Below are positions 33,659 through 41,691 of a DNA stretch of 64,000 nt, one piece after another (the stretch's first letter is position 1; every line of letters begins with the position of its first letter). The notes below the pieces were generated by a model. It was given only the letters and a program-made list of their open reading frames with translations. It searched no databases and had not been told where the DNA came from. Both the position numbers and the translations under genes were made by a program. The stretch comes from Demequina zhanjiangensis (GTDB lineage Bacteria > Actinomycetota > Actinomycetes > Actinomycetales > Demequinaceae), in assembly GCF_030418315.1 (NCBI RefSeq), contig NZ_JAUHPV010000005.1, forward strand, positions 124,001-188,000. Reading direction: 5' to 3'.

Positions 33659-34708
33659 ATGTCCGGTATCCCGTGCGCGCTGATGCGAGGCGGCACCTCG
33701 AAGGGGGCGCTGTTCCTCGCTGACGACCTGCCGGCCGACGCGGCTGCGCGCGACGACCTCCTGTTGCGGATCATGGGCAGCCCCGACCTGCGGCAGATCG
33801 ACGGGCTGGGCGGGGCTCACCCGCTCACCTCCAAGGTGGGCGTGGTGAGCCGGTCCGAGGATGACGCGGCCGACATCGACTACCTGTTCCTTCAGGTCGC
33901 GGTCGACAAGCCTGTGGTGTCGACCTCGCAGACGTGCGGCAACATCCTGGCAGCCGTAGCTCCGTTCGCGATCGAACGGAGCCTGGTCCCGGCCCGTGAC
34001 GGGAGCACCGTGGTGCGCGTGCGCATGGTCAACACCGGGACCGTCGCCGCGCTGACCGTCCATACACCAGGCGGCGAGGTGACGTACGAAGGCGATGCTG
34101 AGATCTCCGGTGTGCCGGGTACAGCCTCGCCGGTCGAGGTCGCTGTCGAACCACCGTCGGGTGCGCTTCTGCCGACGGGCAACCCGGTCGACCGGATCGC
34201 CGGGGTCGATGCGACGCTCATCGACAACGGCATGGCGTCCGTCCTGGTGCGCGCCGCGGACCTGGGGATCACCGGTGACGAGGACCCGGCGAAGCTCGAG
34301 TCGAACGCGGACCTGGTCGCCCGTGTGGCCGAGATCAGGGCCGCGGCATTCCCGCTCATGGGCATCGCCGGTACCCCGGAGACCACGACCACGCCCAAGA
34401 TCGTCCTTCTCTCGGAGCCTGGTGAGGGCGGCGCGATCCGCACGCGAAGCTTCATCCCGTTCCGCGTTCATGAGGCGATCGGGGTGCTGGGCGCAGCTTC
34501 CGTCGCCGCGGGTGTCAGCCTGCAGGGGAGCGTCGCGGAGGGCCTCGCTCCGGCGCCGCGCGCCGACCGACGCATCCGCGTCGAGCACCCGACGGGGTTC
34601 CTCGACCTCATGGTCGACCCCACTGGAGAGACCCGGTTGCTGCGCACCGCACGCATGATCATGGACGGCCGCGTCCATCCCCGATCACCCCGGAAGGAGT
34701 CCACATGA
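33659..34708 (+). CDS. galD: 4-oxalomesaconate tautomerase (PrpF family)
   Basis: 349 residues of the PrpF/diaminopimelate-epimerase-like fold, with the family opening 'IPCALMRGGTSKGALF', the 'DGLGGAHPLTSKVGVV' block, 'QTCGNILAAVAPFAIE' and 'GNPVDRI'. GalD of Pseudomonas and LigU of Sphingobium isomerise the keto/enol or double-bond forms of 4-oxalomesaconate so that the hydratase can act. Its position between ligK and ligJ supports this role over the methylcitrate-pathway PrpF. Confidence 0.88.
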   Translation: MSGIPCALMRGGTSKGALFLADDLPADAAARDDLLLRIMGSPDLRQIDGLGGAHPLTSKVGVVSRSEDDAADIDYLFLQVAVDKPVVSTSQTCGNILAAVAPFAIERSLVPARDGSTVVRVRMVNTGTVAALTVHTPGGEVTYEGDAEISGVPGTASPVEVAVEPPSGALLPTGNPVDRIAGVDATLIDNGMASVLVRAADLGITGDEDPAKLESNADLVARVAEIRAAAFPLMGIAGTPETTTTPKIVLLSEPGEGGAIRTRSFIPFRVHEAIGVLGAASVAAGVSLQGSVAEGLAPAPRADRRIRVEHPTGFLDLMVDPTGETRLLRTARMIMDGRVHPRSPRKEST

Positions 34709-35589
34709 TGCCGCGCGTCGCCCTGATCGGCCTGGGCGAGGTGGGCCGGGTGTTCGCGGAGGATCTTCGCGCGCTCGGGATCACCGACCTCGTCGCGTGG
34801 GACGTGGCGCTCGACGACGCTCAGTCACGCGCTGCCAGGAATGCGCACGACCTCGGCGTCGCCACTGCGGCCTCGGCTGCAGCGGCGGTCGAAGGCGCCG
34901 CGCTCGTGGTGAGCGCCGTGACCGCGATGAACTGCGTGCCCGCCGCCTCATCTGCGGCCCCGGGACTTGGCGCGGACACGTGGTTCTTCGACCTCAACTC
35001 GAGCTCCCCTGCGCACAAGCAGGAGGCGGCCAGTGTGATCCACGCCGCGGGGGGCCGCTACGTCGAGGCGGCGCTCATGTCACCCATCGAGCCCCGCCGC
35101 CTCGCCTCTCCCTTCATCCTTGGGGGGCCTCATGCTGCGGCGTTCAGCGGCGACGCCAACGCGTTCGGGCTCTCCGAGGCGCGCGTCGGAGCGGAGCAGA
35201 TCGGGGTGGCCGCCGCGACCAAGCTGTGCCGCTCCGTGGTGGTGAAGGGCCTCGAGGCGCTGCTGTCGGAGTCGCTGCTCGCAGCGCGTCACTACGGGGT
35301 CGATCGCGAGGTGATCGCCTCGCTGTCGAACATCCTGCCCGAGGCGGATTGGGACGCGATCGCCGGCTACTTCATGTCCCGCTCCCTCCAGCACGGCGTG
35401 CGCCGCGCGGAGGAGATGGAGGAGGCGGCCGCCACGGTGGCCGATGCGGGGGTGGACGCGTGGATGGCGTCCGCCGCCGTGCACCGTCAGCGGTGGGCGG
35501 CGCAGTACGGCGAGGTGCTGCCGCAGGAGAGCACCTCGGCGCTGGTGGACGCGGTGCGCAGCGCCGCGGGCCTTGATCGGGAGGACTGA
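34705..35589 (+). CDS. NAD(P)-dependent oxidoreductase with DUF1932-like C-terminal domain
   Basis: 294 residues. An N-terminal Rossmann domain ('VALIGLGEVGRVFAEDLRALG', residues 5-25) resembles 6-phosphogluconate/beta-hydroxyacid dehydrogenases, with 'FDLNSSSPAHKQ' near residue 95 and 'KLCRSVVVKGLEALLSESLLAAR' near 172, where the catalytic Lys region of this superfamily lies. The C-terminal helical domain matches DUF1932. It is coupled to galD by a 4-base overlap and followed 2 bases later by ligJ, so it is an integral operon member, yet no step of the known pathway needs it. Its function is unknown. Confidence 0.75.
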   Translation: MMPRVALIGLGEVGRVFAEDLRALGITDLVAWDVALDDAQSRAARNAHDLGVATAASAAAAVEGAALVVSAVTAMNCVPAASSAAPGLGADTWFFDLNSSSPAHKQEAASVIHAAGGRYVEAALMSPIEPRRLASPFILGGPHAAAFSGDANAFGLSEARVGAEQIGVAAATKLCRSVVVKGLEALLSESLLAARHYGVDREVIASLSNILPEADWDAIAGYFMSRSLQHGVRRAEEMEEAAATVADAGVDAWMASAAVHRQRWAAQYGEVLPQESTSALVDAVRSAAGLDRED

Positions 35590-35591
35590 CC

Positions 35592-36593
35592 ATGATCATT
35601 GACTGTCACGGGCACTACACGACCGCACCAGCTGCGCACACGCAGTGGCGCGAGGCTCAGCTCGCCGCGTGGAACGCGGGCCAGGCAGCCCCGGAGTACC
35701 CGCACATCACCGATGACGAGATCCGCGAGACCATCCAGTCGAACCAGCTGCGGCTCCTCCGCGAACGCGGCGCCGACGTGACCATCTTCTCGCCGCGTGC
35801 CTCGGCGATGGGTCACCACCTGGGTGACCTCGACACCTCGATCGCGTGGACCGTCGCCTGCAACGACCTCATCGCGCGGGTGGTGGACCTCTTCCCAGGG
35901 ACGTTCGTGGGCGTCGCTCAGCTGCCGCAGACCGCGGGCGAGCCTCTGGATGCGGCGGTGCGCGAGCTCGAGGCGCGGGTCGCTCAGGGCTTCATCGGCG
36001 TCAACCTCAATCCCGACCCGAGCGGAGGGAACTGGACCTCGCCGCCGCTCACCGACCGCTACTGGTATCCGATCTACGAGCGGATGGTCGAGCACGACAT
36101 CCCCGCGATGATCCACGTCTCCGCGTCGGCCAATCCCGCGTTCCATGCAACCGGAGCGCACTACATGAACGCCGACACCACCGCGTTCATGCAGCTGCTC
36201 CAGGGCGACCTGTTCGCCGACTTCCCCACGTTGCGGCTGATCATCCCGCACGGCGGGGGAGCGGTGCCGTATCACTGGGGTCGCTACCGAGGGCTCGCGG
36301 ACATGCTCGGCAAGCCGGCGCTCGCCGAGCACCTCATGAACAACGTGTTCTTCGACACGTGCGTCTACCACCAGCCGGGCATCGACCTGTTGACCGACGT
36401 GATCCCGGTCGAGAACATCCTGTTCGGTTCGGAGATGGTGGGCGCGGTGAGGGGGATCGACCCTGAGACCGGCCACTACTTCGACGACACGCTCCGGTAC
36501 ATCAAGGCCGCGCACGTGTCCGAGGCCGAACGCGAGGCCATCCTTTCCGGCAACGCGCTTCGCGTGTTCCCGCGGCTCGCCGCGCGGGTCTGA
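35592..36593 (+). CDS. ligJ: 4-oxalomesaconate hydratase
   Basis: A 333-residue amidohydrolase-superfamily (PF04909) lyase that hydrates 4-oxalomesaconate to 4-carboxy-4-hydroxy-2-oxoadipate. The N-terminal zinc motif 'DCHGHYTT' (residues 4-11), 'HVSASANP', 'IIPHGGGAVPYHWGRYRG' and 'ENILFGSEMVGAVRG' match LigJ. Together with LigAB, LigC, LigI, GalD and LigK it makes the pathway complete. It is the last gene of the transporter operon. Confidence 0.9.
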   Translation: MIIDCHGHYTTAPAAHTQWREAQLAAWNAGQAAPEYPHITDDEIRETIQSNQLRLLRERGADVTIFSPRASAMGHHLGDLDTSIAWTVACNDLIARVVDLFPGTFVGVAQLPQTAGEPLDAAVRELEARVAQGFIGVNLNPDPSGGNWTSPPLTDRYWYPIYERMVEHDIPAMIHVSASANPAFHATGAHYMNADTTAFMQLLQGDLFADFPTLRLIIPHGGGAVPYHWGRYRGLADMLGKPALAEHLMNNVFFDTCVYHQPGIDLLTDVIPVENILFGSEMVGAVRGIDPETGHYFDDTLRYIKAAHVSEAEREAILSGNALRVFPRLAARV

Positions 36594-36643
36594 CCTTCAC
36601 GAATCCTGGCACCGTCTACGTCTCGCGAGGCGCCGGATGGTCG

Positions 36644-37762
36644 TCATCGTCGCGTGGAGACGGTGACGGTGAACTTCGCGTTGCGCGCGACCTGCTGAGT
36701 GGGGCCGATCGTCCGCTCGAGCAGCGGCCGATACCTCAGCCCGGAGTTCCACACGCACCACAGCTGACCTCCGGGGCGCAGCACCCGGGCTGCGTCGGCG
36801 AACATGCGGGGTGCGATGAGGTCGGTCACGGCCGCGGCGGAGTGGAACGGCGGGTTCAAGGCGATGAAGGAGGCGCTGGCGGCGGGCCTGCCGCCCAGCA
36901 TGTCGTCGCGCGCCACCTCAACGCGGTCGCTGACGCCGTTGGCGAGCATCGTCGCGTGCGCGGACGCGACGGCGATGGCGGACTGGTCGCACGCATAGAC
37001 ATGTGCGCGGGGATATCGCGTCGCCATCCACGCGCCGACGACGCCCGTGCCGCACGCCAGGTCGATGAGGGGATCGTCCGGCGTCCCGCCTGCCGGGGCG
37101 TCGGGAAGGTTGTCGAGGAGCAGGCGGGTGCCGATGTCGAGCCGTGCGCCGGCGAACACCCCGCCGAAGGCACGCACCTCGAGACCAGCGACCTGTGCGG
37201 CGGCAGGCGTAGGGTCACGGCCATCCCGCGGTGCGCGGGCGAGCAGCACTCGGGACTTCTGCCGAGCATGGCTGATGTCCAGCTGCCCGAAGTGCTCGCT
37301 CAGCACCGCGTTCATCGACACGGACATGTGCTTGAGACGCCCGCCCGCGACGACGACCACGCTGGGGTCTGCGTGCGCAGCGATCAGGCCCGCGATGTCT
37401 CGGAGCGCGTCGAGAGACCGGGGCAGGCGCAGGAGGACTACTCGCGCGCCAGCTACCAACGCGGCCCCCAAGGGGAGCGTGCGGAAACTGCCGGTGAGGC
37501 CGACGCGTGCGGCGTTGGCTTCGAGCGCGCGCTCACCGGTGAGAGCGTCGAGGTGCGTGCGGATCCCGCTTGCCCCCGCTTCGGCCGCCCCTAGCGTGAG
37601 CGCTCCGTACGCGTCGTTGATCACCACGATGTCGCCTGGCCCGGCTGACTCGCGCAGCTCCGCGGACTCGTCCAGGATCAATCGGTCTGCCGCGTCGACG
37701 GCCACCAGTCCCGGGGCCTCGACGTCGGGCCAGCGCCGCATCGAGTCGAAGACGTTGCTCAC
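36644..37762 (-). CDS. rRNA (guanine-N2) methyltransferase, RsmC/RlmG-like
   Basis: 372 residues with two related halves, as in RsmC and RlmG: an N-terminal inactive methyltransferase-like half (about 1-175) and a C-terminal catalytic half with SAM motif 'DLACGTGVVGAWMA' and the N-P-P-F catalytic motif in 'ALNPPFHSAAAVTD'. These enzymes methylate guanine N2 in rRNA. RlmG (23S) versus RsmC (16S) cannot be decided. The start is GTG 37762. It is convergent with ligJ and unrelated to the aromatic cluster. Confidence 0.82.
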   Translation of the reverse strand: MSNVFDSMRRWPDVEAPGLVAVDAADRLILDESAELRESAGPGDIVVINDAYGALTLGAAEAGASGIRTHLDALTGERALEANAARVGLTGSFRTLPLGAALVAGARVVLLRLPRSLDALRDIAGLIAAHADPSVVVVAGGRLKHMSVSMNAVLSEHFGQLDISHARQKSRVLLARAPRDGRDPTPAAAQVAGLEVRAFGGVFAGARLDIGTRLLLDNLPDAPAGGTPDDPLIDLACGTGVVGAWMATRYPRAHVYACDQSAIAVASAHATMLANGVSDRVEVARDDMLGGRPAASASFIALNPPFHSAAAVTDLIAPRMFADAARVLRPGGQLWCVWNSGLRYRPLLERTIGPTQQVARNAKFTVTVSTRR

Positions 37763-37932
37763 CGCTTCACACCGCCATCAGTAGACCAGGCCGTCGGGAC
37801 GCAGCGAAGAGGGAGTGCGTGGACTCACGAGGAGCCGAGGTGCGGGCAGGGTCGATCACGGTCAAAGCCTAGCTTCGGGCGACGAGCGCGGTCCCGGAGT
37901 TGGGGGCCTTGCAGTTCTGGGACGATGGGCAC

Positions 37933-38175
37933 ATGCCTGAGTGGAGCAGCAGACAGGGTCGGATCAGTCTTCCGCCTCCCGGCGCGCGCGTAGTGGTGCG
38001 CTACCTGATCCCCACGGGAGAGGCGACTGATGCTCTCGGTGAGCTGCTGAGCGTCGATGATCAGGCGCTGGTGGTGGACGGCGTGCGTGGAGTCGAGCGG
38101 ATCCCGGTGGACACCGTCGTCGCGGCGAAGGGAGTGCCCCCTCGTCCTCAACGGCGGCCGCGGGGTGGGCGCTGA
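37933..38175 (+). CDS. stand-alone SH3-like domain protein (Rv0428c-type N-terminal domain)
   Basis: 80 residues resembling only the N-terminal SH3-like barrel of actinobacterial GNAT acetyltransferases of the Rv0428c group: 'PPGARVVVRYLIP', 'ATDALGELLSVDDQALVVDG' and 'IPVDTVVAAKGVPPRP', then a basic tail and a stop. The GNAT domain that normally follows is absent, because the next gene begins on the opposite strand 4 bases later. It could be a truncated gene or a genuine single-domain protein. GACGAT lies 6 bases before the chosen ATG. Confidence 0.6.
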   Translation: MPEWSSRQGRISLPPPGARVVVRYLIPTGEATDALGELLSVDDQALVVDGVRGVERIPVDTVVAAKGVPPRPQRRPRGGR

Positions 38176-38179
38176 CCCA

Positions 38180-39133
38180 TCAGAGGCCGGTGAGGATGGC
38201 CTCACGTCGACCCCGCAACGTGGTGAGGTGCGTCTGGTTCCGGCGGGACTGCGCGTCCAACTCGTCCGCGAGTTGATCGAGACGATGGCTCAGGCTCTCA
38301 GCATCTGCCCTTGCCTGGGAGATCCGGTCCTTCACCATCCAGTCGCTCACGATGTTGTCGAACACCACGTCGAAGACCGCCAAGGTGTCGGAGATCGTGA
38401 CTCCGTCGAGCGCCGTGACCCCGATGTCGGCGAGCTCGATGGAGAGCCGCTCGAGCGCCCGATTCACCTCGACGAACGCCCCTGTCGACTCGTCGATCTT
38501 GGAGTGCTTGGCGAGGTCGGCGATCAATCCGCCGCCGAAGAACGTGTCGTAGGTCGCCCAGCCTCCTGCGCTGCCAAGACTCCTGAGCGCCTCGTGCAGG
38601 GCAGCGCGTGCCTCTCGGAGTGCCACGACAGCCTCGTCGATCTCTCGTTGGTGCGCCTCGCCGACGCCCACCTGCGCAGACAGCTCCGCAAGCGCTGAGG
38701 CTTCGCGGCCGCCGGCTGCGCGCAACGCGTCCTCATGGGCGTCAAGGGCCTCGCGGTACGCACGATCAGCCTGACCGAGGGCATCGCGGTCGGCTCGGAG
38801 GCGCGCCTCGTCAGCGAGGGCGCTGCCCAGCCGCGTCTGAGCGGCGGAGACGGCGAGCTGTGCGGCGTCCGCTTCCGCGCGCTCGATGGCAAGGCGATCG
38901 GCCGTGGTGCCGCGCAGCGTGGACCAGATCTTGGTGGGCGACAGGTGCTCCAGCGCGTGAACATCCGCGCGCTCCACCTGCAGCGTGCGCTCCAGCGCCG
39001 CCAGCTCGTTCCGCCGCCGCGCGACAAGCGTCTCGGCGGTCTGGAGCTGCACCGACAATCGGTGCCGGTCGGCGCGGCGCTCAGCGGCGGCACGGACGGC
39101 TTCGGCGGTTCGTGCCAGCGCGGATCCATTCAC
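38180..39133 (-). CDS. coiled-coil protein of unknown function
   Basis: About 317 residues, almost entirely helical and rich in Ala, Arg, Glu and Leu. Heptad-like repeats run over residues 10-70 and 90-185, followed by a globular-looking 'GGWATYDTFFGGGLIADLAKHSKID' patch and a second coiled coil at the C-terminus. No membrane helix or signal is seen. I do not recognise a named family; the layout resembles cytosolic structural or phage-shock-like proteins. GTG 39133 has CAGAGT exactly 6 bases upstream; an in-frame GTG at 39151 is the alternative start. Confidence 0.65.
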   Translation of the reverse strand: MNGSALARTAEAVRAAAERRADRHRLSVQLQTAETLVARRRNELAALERTLQVERADVHALEHLSPTKIWSTLRGTTADRLAIERAEADAAQLAVSAAQTRLGSALADEARLRADRDALGQADRAYREALDAHEDALRAAGGREASALAELSAQVGVGEAHQREIDEAVVALREARAALHEALRSLGSAGGWATYDTFFGGGLIADLAKHSKIDESTGAFVEVNRALERLSIELADIGVTALDGVTISDTLAVFDVVFDNIVSDWMVKDRISQARADAESLSHRLDQLADELDAQSRRNQTHLTTLRGRREAILTGL

Positions 39134-39277
39134 GTGGTCACTCTGCCACACGCCAAGCGGAGCATTCGCGTTCGCTCACAGCATAATTCCTGCCTCGCTG
39201 CATCCACGCGGCGCCTCCCGTCGGAAGTAGGGGGTAAGCGGGACGCACAAGGCGCCCGTCGACGAAAGGGAAGCCCA

Positions 39278-39511
39278 ATGAAGCGCATCATCGTCACCGG
39301 ATTCGTGACCGCTCTCGCAGTGGTCGGCCTCGCAGGCACCGCGAACGCCGCGCCCGCGGACGCCGCGTGCTTCGGCCAGATCCACAAGGCCGTCAACGCC
39401 GGCGCGGTTGGCCTCGACAACGTCGGCCAGCTGGTCCAGTCGATGGAGAACAAGGGCCAGGGCAAGAACGCTCTCGCGCGCGAGCTGGCCGCGAGCGGCT
39501 TCTGCGACTAG
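39278..39511 (+). CDS. small secreted protein with two cysteines
   Basis: 77 residues: a signal peptide 'MKRIIVTGFVTALAVVGLAG' with likely cleavage after TANA (about residue 24), then a mature part of about 53 residues with Cys near position 31 and Cys at 76, possibly one disulfide, and the pattern 'QLVQSMENKGQGKNALARELAASGFC'. No family is recognised. A GAAAGGG ribosome site precedes the ATG, and a strong terminator follows, so the gene is a compact monocistronic unit. Confidence 0.75.
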   Translation: MKRIIVTGFVTALAVVGLAGTANAAPADAACFGQIHKAVNAGAVGLDNVGQLVQSMENKGQGKNALARELAASGFCD

Positions 39512-39545
39512 CGCGCATTCGACTGCGCGCTGCATCGCGACGCTG

Positions 39546-39587
39546 GAAGGGCCGTTCACCTGGGATCCCCCCGGTGAACGGCCCTTC
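39546..39587. terminator. strong hairpin terminator between convergent genes
   Basis: GAAGGGCCGTTCACC (39546-39560) pairs perfectly with GGTGAACGGCCCTTC (39573-39587) over 15 bp with a 12-base loop. It lies between the convergent ends of the small secreted protein and the membrane protein genes and probably serves both directions. Confidence 0.75.
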
Positions 39588-39607
39588 GCGCGTGTCAGCT
39601 CGCTCGG

Positions 39608-40183
39608 CTACGCCAGGAACAGTGGCATGAACTGCGCGATGAGCGCCGCGACCAGCATGATCCCGACGGCTGCGGCGCCAGCGATAGTGAGGCGCGACGC
39701 GCGCCTCGGGTCGGAGGCGGCCCAGCGCGACAGCAGCCCTGCGAGCGCCGCGGCGACGATGGCGGGACCGGCGTAGAACGCGCAGCCTGCCACCACGGTG
39801 AGGGCAGAAGGGTCTTCTCCACCGCCCAGCAGCAGTGCGAGGGGCAGCGGCAGAGCCACGAGCGCGGCAATGCCGGCCTGAAGAAGGGCCAGGCTCCACG
39901 GCTCCCGCCGCACGGCGACGCGGGACAGCCACCCGCGGAGGGTCAGCGCGAGAAGAGGAACGCCGAGAACCACGCCGGTGACGGCGTACGTGCCGCCCAG
40001 CACCAAAGCCCAGCCGAAGCTCTCTCCCCGGCTCCCGGGCGGGTCAAGAAGTGCGAGCAGAGATCCGAGCAACGGCACAAGCACGATCGACGTGCCGATG
40101 AAGCACAGTTCACCCCAGGGGAGGGCGAGTCTCTTGATGGCGCCCTCAAGGGACGGGGGCGACTGGGTGGGTACGGCGCTCAT
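39608..40183 (-). CDS. multi-pass membrane protein of unknown function
   Basis: 191 residues with about five hydrophobic helices (roughly residues 20-42, 52-75, 90-110, 120-145, 160-185) and a short polar N-terminus. A DPR-R-AS segment precedes the last helix. I do not recognise a family. The ATG at 40183 has GGAGAGG upstream and was preferred over earlier in-frame starts, which would add a non-hydrophobic Arg-rich extension. Confidence 0.7.
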   Translation of the reverse strand: MSAVPTQSPPSLEGAIKRLALPWGELCFIGTSIVLVPLLGSLLALLDPPGSRGESFGWALVLGGTYAVTGVVLGVPLLALTLRGWLSRVAVRREPWSLALLQAGIAALVALPLPLALLLGGGEDPSALTVVAGCAFYAGPAIVAAALAGLLSRWAASDPRRASRLTIAGAAAVGIMLVAALIAQFMPLFLA

Positions 40184-40207
40184 GATGGCCTCTCCCGGCG
40201 ACGCCAG

Positions 40208-40222
40208 GAAGGCGACGCCTTC
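40208..40222. repeat. inverted repeat between P1 peptidase and membrane-protein genes
   Basis: GAAGGCGACGCCTTC is a perfect palindrome with 7-bp arms and one central base, in the 101-base gap between two minus-strand genes. It could be an operator for the membrane protein gene (start 40183) or end the upstream transcript. Confidence 0.35.
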
Positions 40223-40284
40223 TCTTCCATTCTCGCGCTGAGGACGCGGGTCTGCGACCGGGAGGCGCACCGTCGGCCAGGCGG

Positions 40285-41313
40285 TCAGGAAGCGGCGGGA
40301 ACCACCCCGCCATACGCGTCGTCGAAGGCCACGGAGGTGGCGGCCCGGCACGCGTCGTAGATGCTCTCCTGCACGGCGCGGGCCGCGGCGTACCCCAGCA
40401 GGTCCACCTGGAGATGGATGTCCGTGGGCCCTTCCTTGAAGTAGGGGCCGTTCGCGTTGAGAGGGTCGCGCAGCGTGCCGGTGCTGAAGACGAAGAGCGA
40501 GTCGCCATCGGCGGAGGTGTGCACGGGGTTGATGGCGCGCACCTGGCCGTGCGTGGCGAGGTGCGCGAGCTTCTCGTAGTGCTCCTTGGAACCGAGATCC
40601 ACGTTCGTTCCGACCACGGTGATCGTGGTGTTGCTGAGGCTGCGGGTCACGATGTCGCTCACCTGGTCGTACCTGGAGAACCCGCCGGCCTCGGAACGGT
40701 TGCCCGCCAGAATCTGTCCGTCGGGGAGGACGATGTTGCCGACCGCGTTGACGACCGACATCGCGACGACGGTGATGCCGCCGCCCAGGTCGACGCGGGC
40801 TGAGCCGACGCCACCCTTCATCGCGCCCACCTTCGCGCCTCCGTCCAGCCAGAGGAACTTCCCGACCGACGCTCCGGTGCCGGCGCCGACGTTCCCGCTC
40901 GCGACCGGATCAGCCGACGCCTTGAGGTAGGCCTCGCGCCCGAACTCCGCCTCGAAAGGTGCGACGCTCATGCCCAGGTCGTAGATCGCGGCGCCTGTCA
41001 CCGAGGGATTGACGACGACGCCCCCAGGTCCCGAGCGGAAGCCCACCCCGTCCTCCCGCATGGCCTCCAGGATCGATGCACCCGCCATGAGCCCGGTGCC
41101 GCTTCCACCTGCGACGAAGATTCCGTTCAGCCGATAGTCGGTGCTCCCGGACTTGAGGCCACCGGTGTTGAATCCGCCGGCCCCGCCGCCGTACGCCTTC
41201 AGTGCCACGGTGGCAGGCTCGTCGAACAGCACCACGGTGCACCCCGTCAGCCTGTCGAGATGCGTGGAATGGCCGACGCGGACGCCTGGCAGGGCGGTGA
41301 GGGTGGTGTTCAC
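40285..41313 (-). CDS. P1-family (DmpA/NylC-like) Ntn-fold peptidase
   Basis: 342 residues of the autoprocessing P1 peptidase/endohydrolase fold. 'GGAGGFNTGGLKSGST' near residue 42, 'GNVGAGTGASVGK' near 140 and the processing site 'SLSNTTITVVGTNVDL' are seen; by comparison with NylC (cleaved between Asn and Thr) N228/T229 would be the scission site, with T229 the N-terminal nucleophile. 'INPVHTSADGDSLFVFSTG' follows. Family members cut N-terminal amino acids or nylon-type oligomers; the substrate is unknown. GTG 41313 has GGGAG 6 bases upstream. Confidence 0.8.
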   Translation of the reverse strand: MNTTLTALPGVRVGHSTHLDRLTGCTVVLFDEPATVALKAYGGGAGGFNTGGLKSGSTDYRLNGIFVAGGSGTGLMAGASILEAMREDGVGFRSGPGGVVVNPSVTGAAIYDLGMSVAPFEAEFGREAYLKASADPVASGNVGAGTGASVGKFLWLDGGAKVGAMKGGVGSARVDLGGGITVVAMSVVNAVGNIVLPDGQILAGNRSEAGGFSRYDQVSDIVTRSLSNTTITVVGTNVDLGSKEHYEKLAHLATHGQVRAINPVHTSADGDSLFVFSTGTLRDPLNANGPYFKEGPTDIHLQVDLLGYAAARAVQESIYDACRAATSVAFDDAYGGVVPAAS

Positions 41314-41392
41314 GGGCGCTCCCGACTCATCGTGCGTGTGGAGCCACCCTACGGCGTGCGCGCCTCGGAAGGGGCGGTGCTGTTCCTGCTCC

Positions 41393-41623
41393 TCAGACGA
41401 GCCAACCTCCGTGCTCGAGCATCGCGTGCATCGCGGCGGCAGGGGTGGGAAACGACCTGTCGGCGGTCTCCACGCCCCGGTCGTACTCGGTGGTGAACTC
41501 CACCCACTCCCAGATGTCGCCCACGTGCTCGAGCGTCCCGATCTCGATGCCGGTGGGGGCGTGGACCACGTACCGCTGTCCGTCCCAACTCGCTGAATGG
41601 CCGGCCTCGAGCAGTTCCTCCAT
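41393..41623 (-). CDS. small acidic protein of unknown function
   Basis: 76 residues, soluble and acidic, with 'WDGQRYVVHAPTGIEIGTLEHVGDIWEWVEF' suggesting a small beta-sheet domain. No family is recognised. An ATG at 41623 with GGAG-like sequence upstream opens it. It lies between the P1 peptidase gene and the FAD oxidoreductase gene on the same strand, so it may be part of the same transcript. Confidence 0.6.
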   Translation of the reverse strand: MEELLEAGHSASWDGQRYVVHAPTGIEIGTLEHVGDIWEWVEFTTEYDRGVETADRSFPTPAAAMHAMLEHGGWLV

Positions 41624-41691
41624 CGCTGTCTCCCTTCAGTCATGCGGTGGTGGCGCCGGCGCCGATGCATGCACCGAGCGCGCGTGGCGGT

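Noticed and set aside
36610..36665. Inverted repeat CACCGTCT...AGACGGTG as a terminator after ligJ
   Set aside because: The loop is about 40 bases and one arm lies inside the methyltransferase coding sequence, so a terminator role is doubtful.
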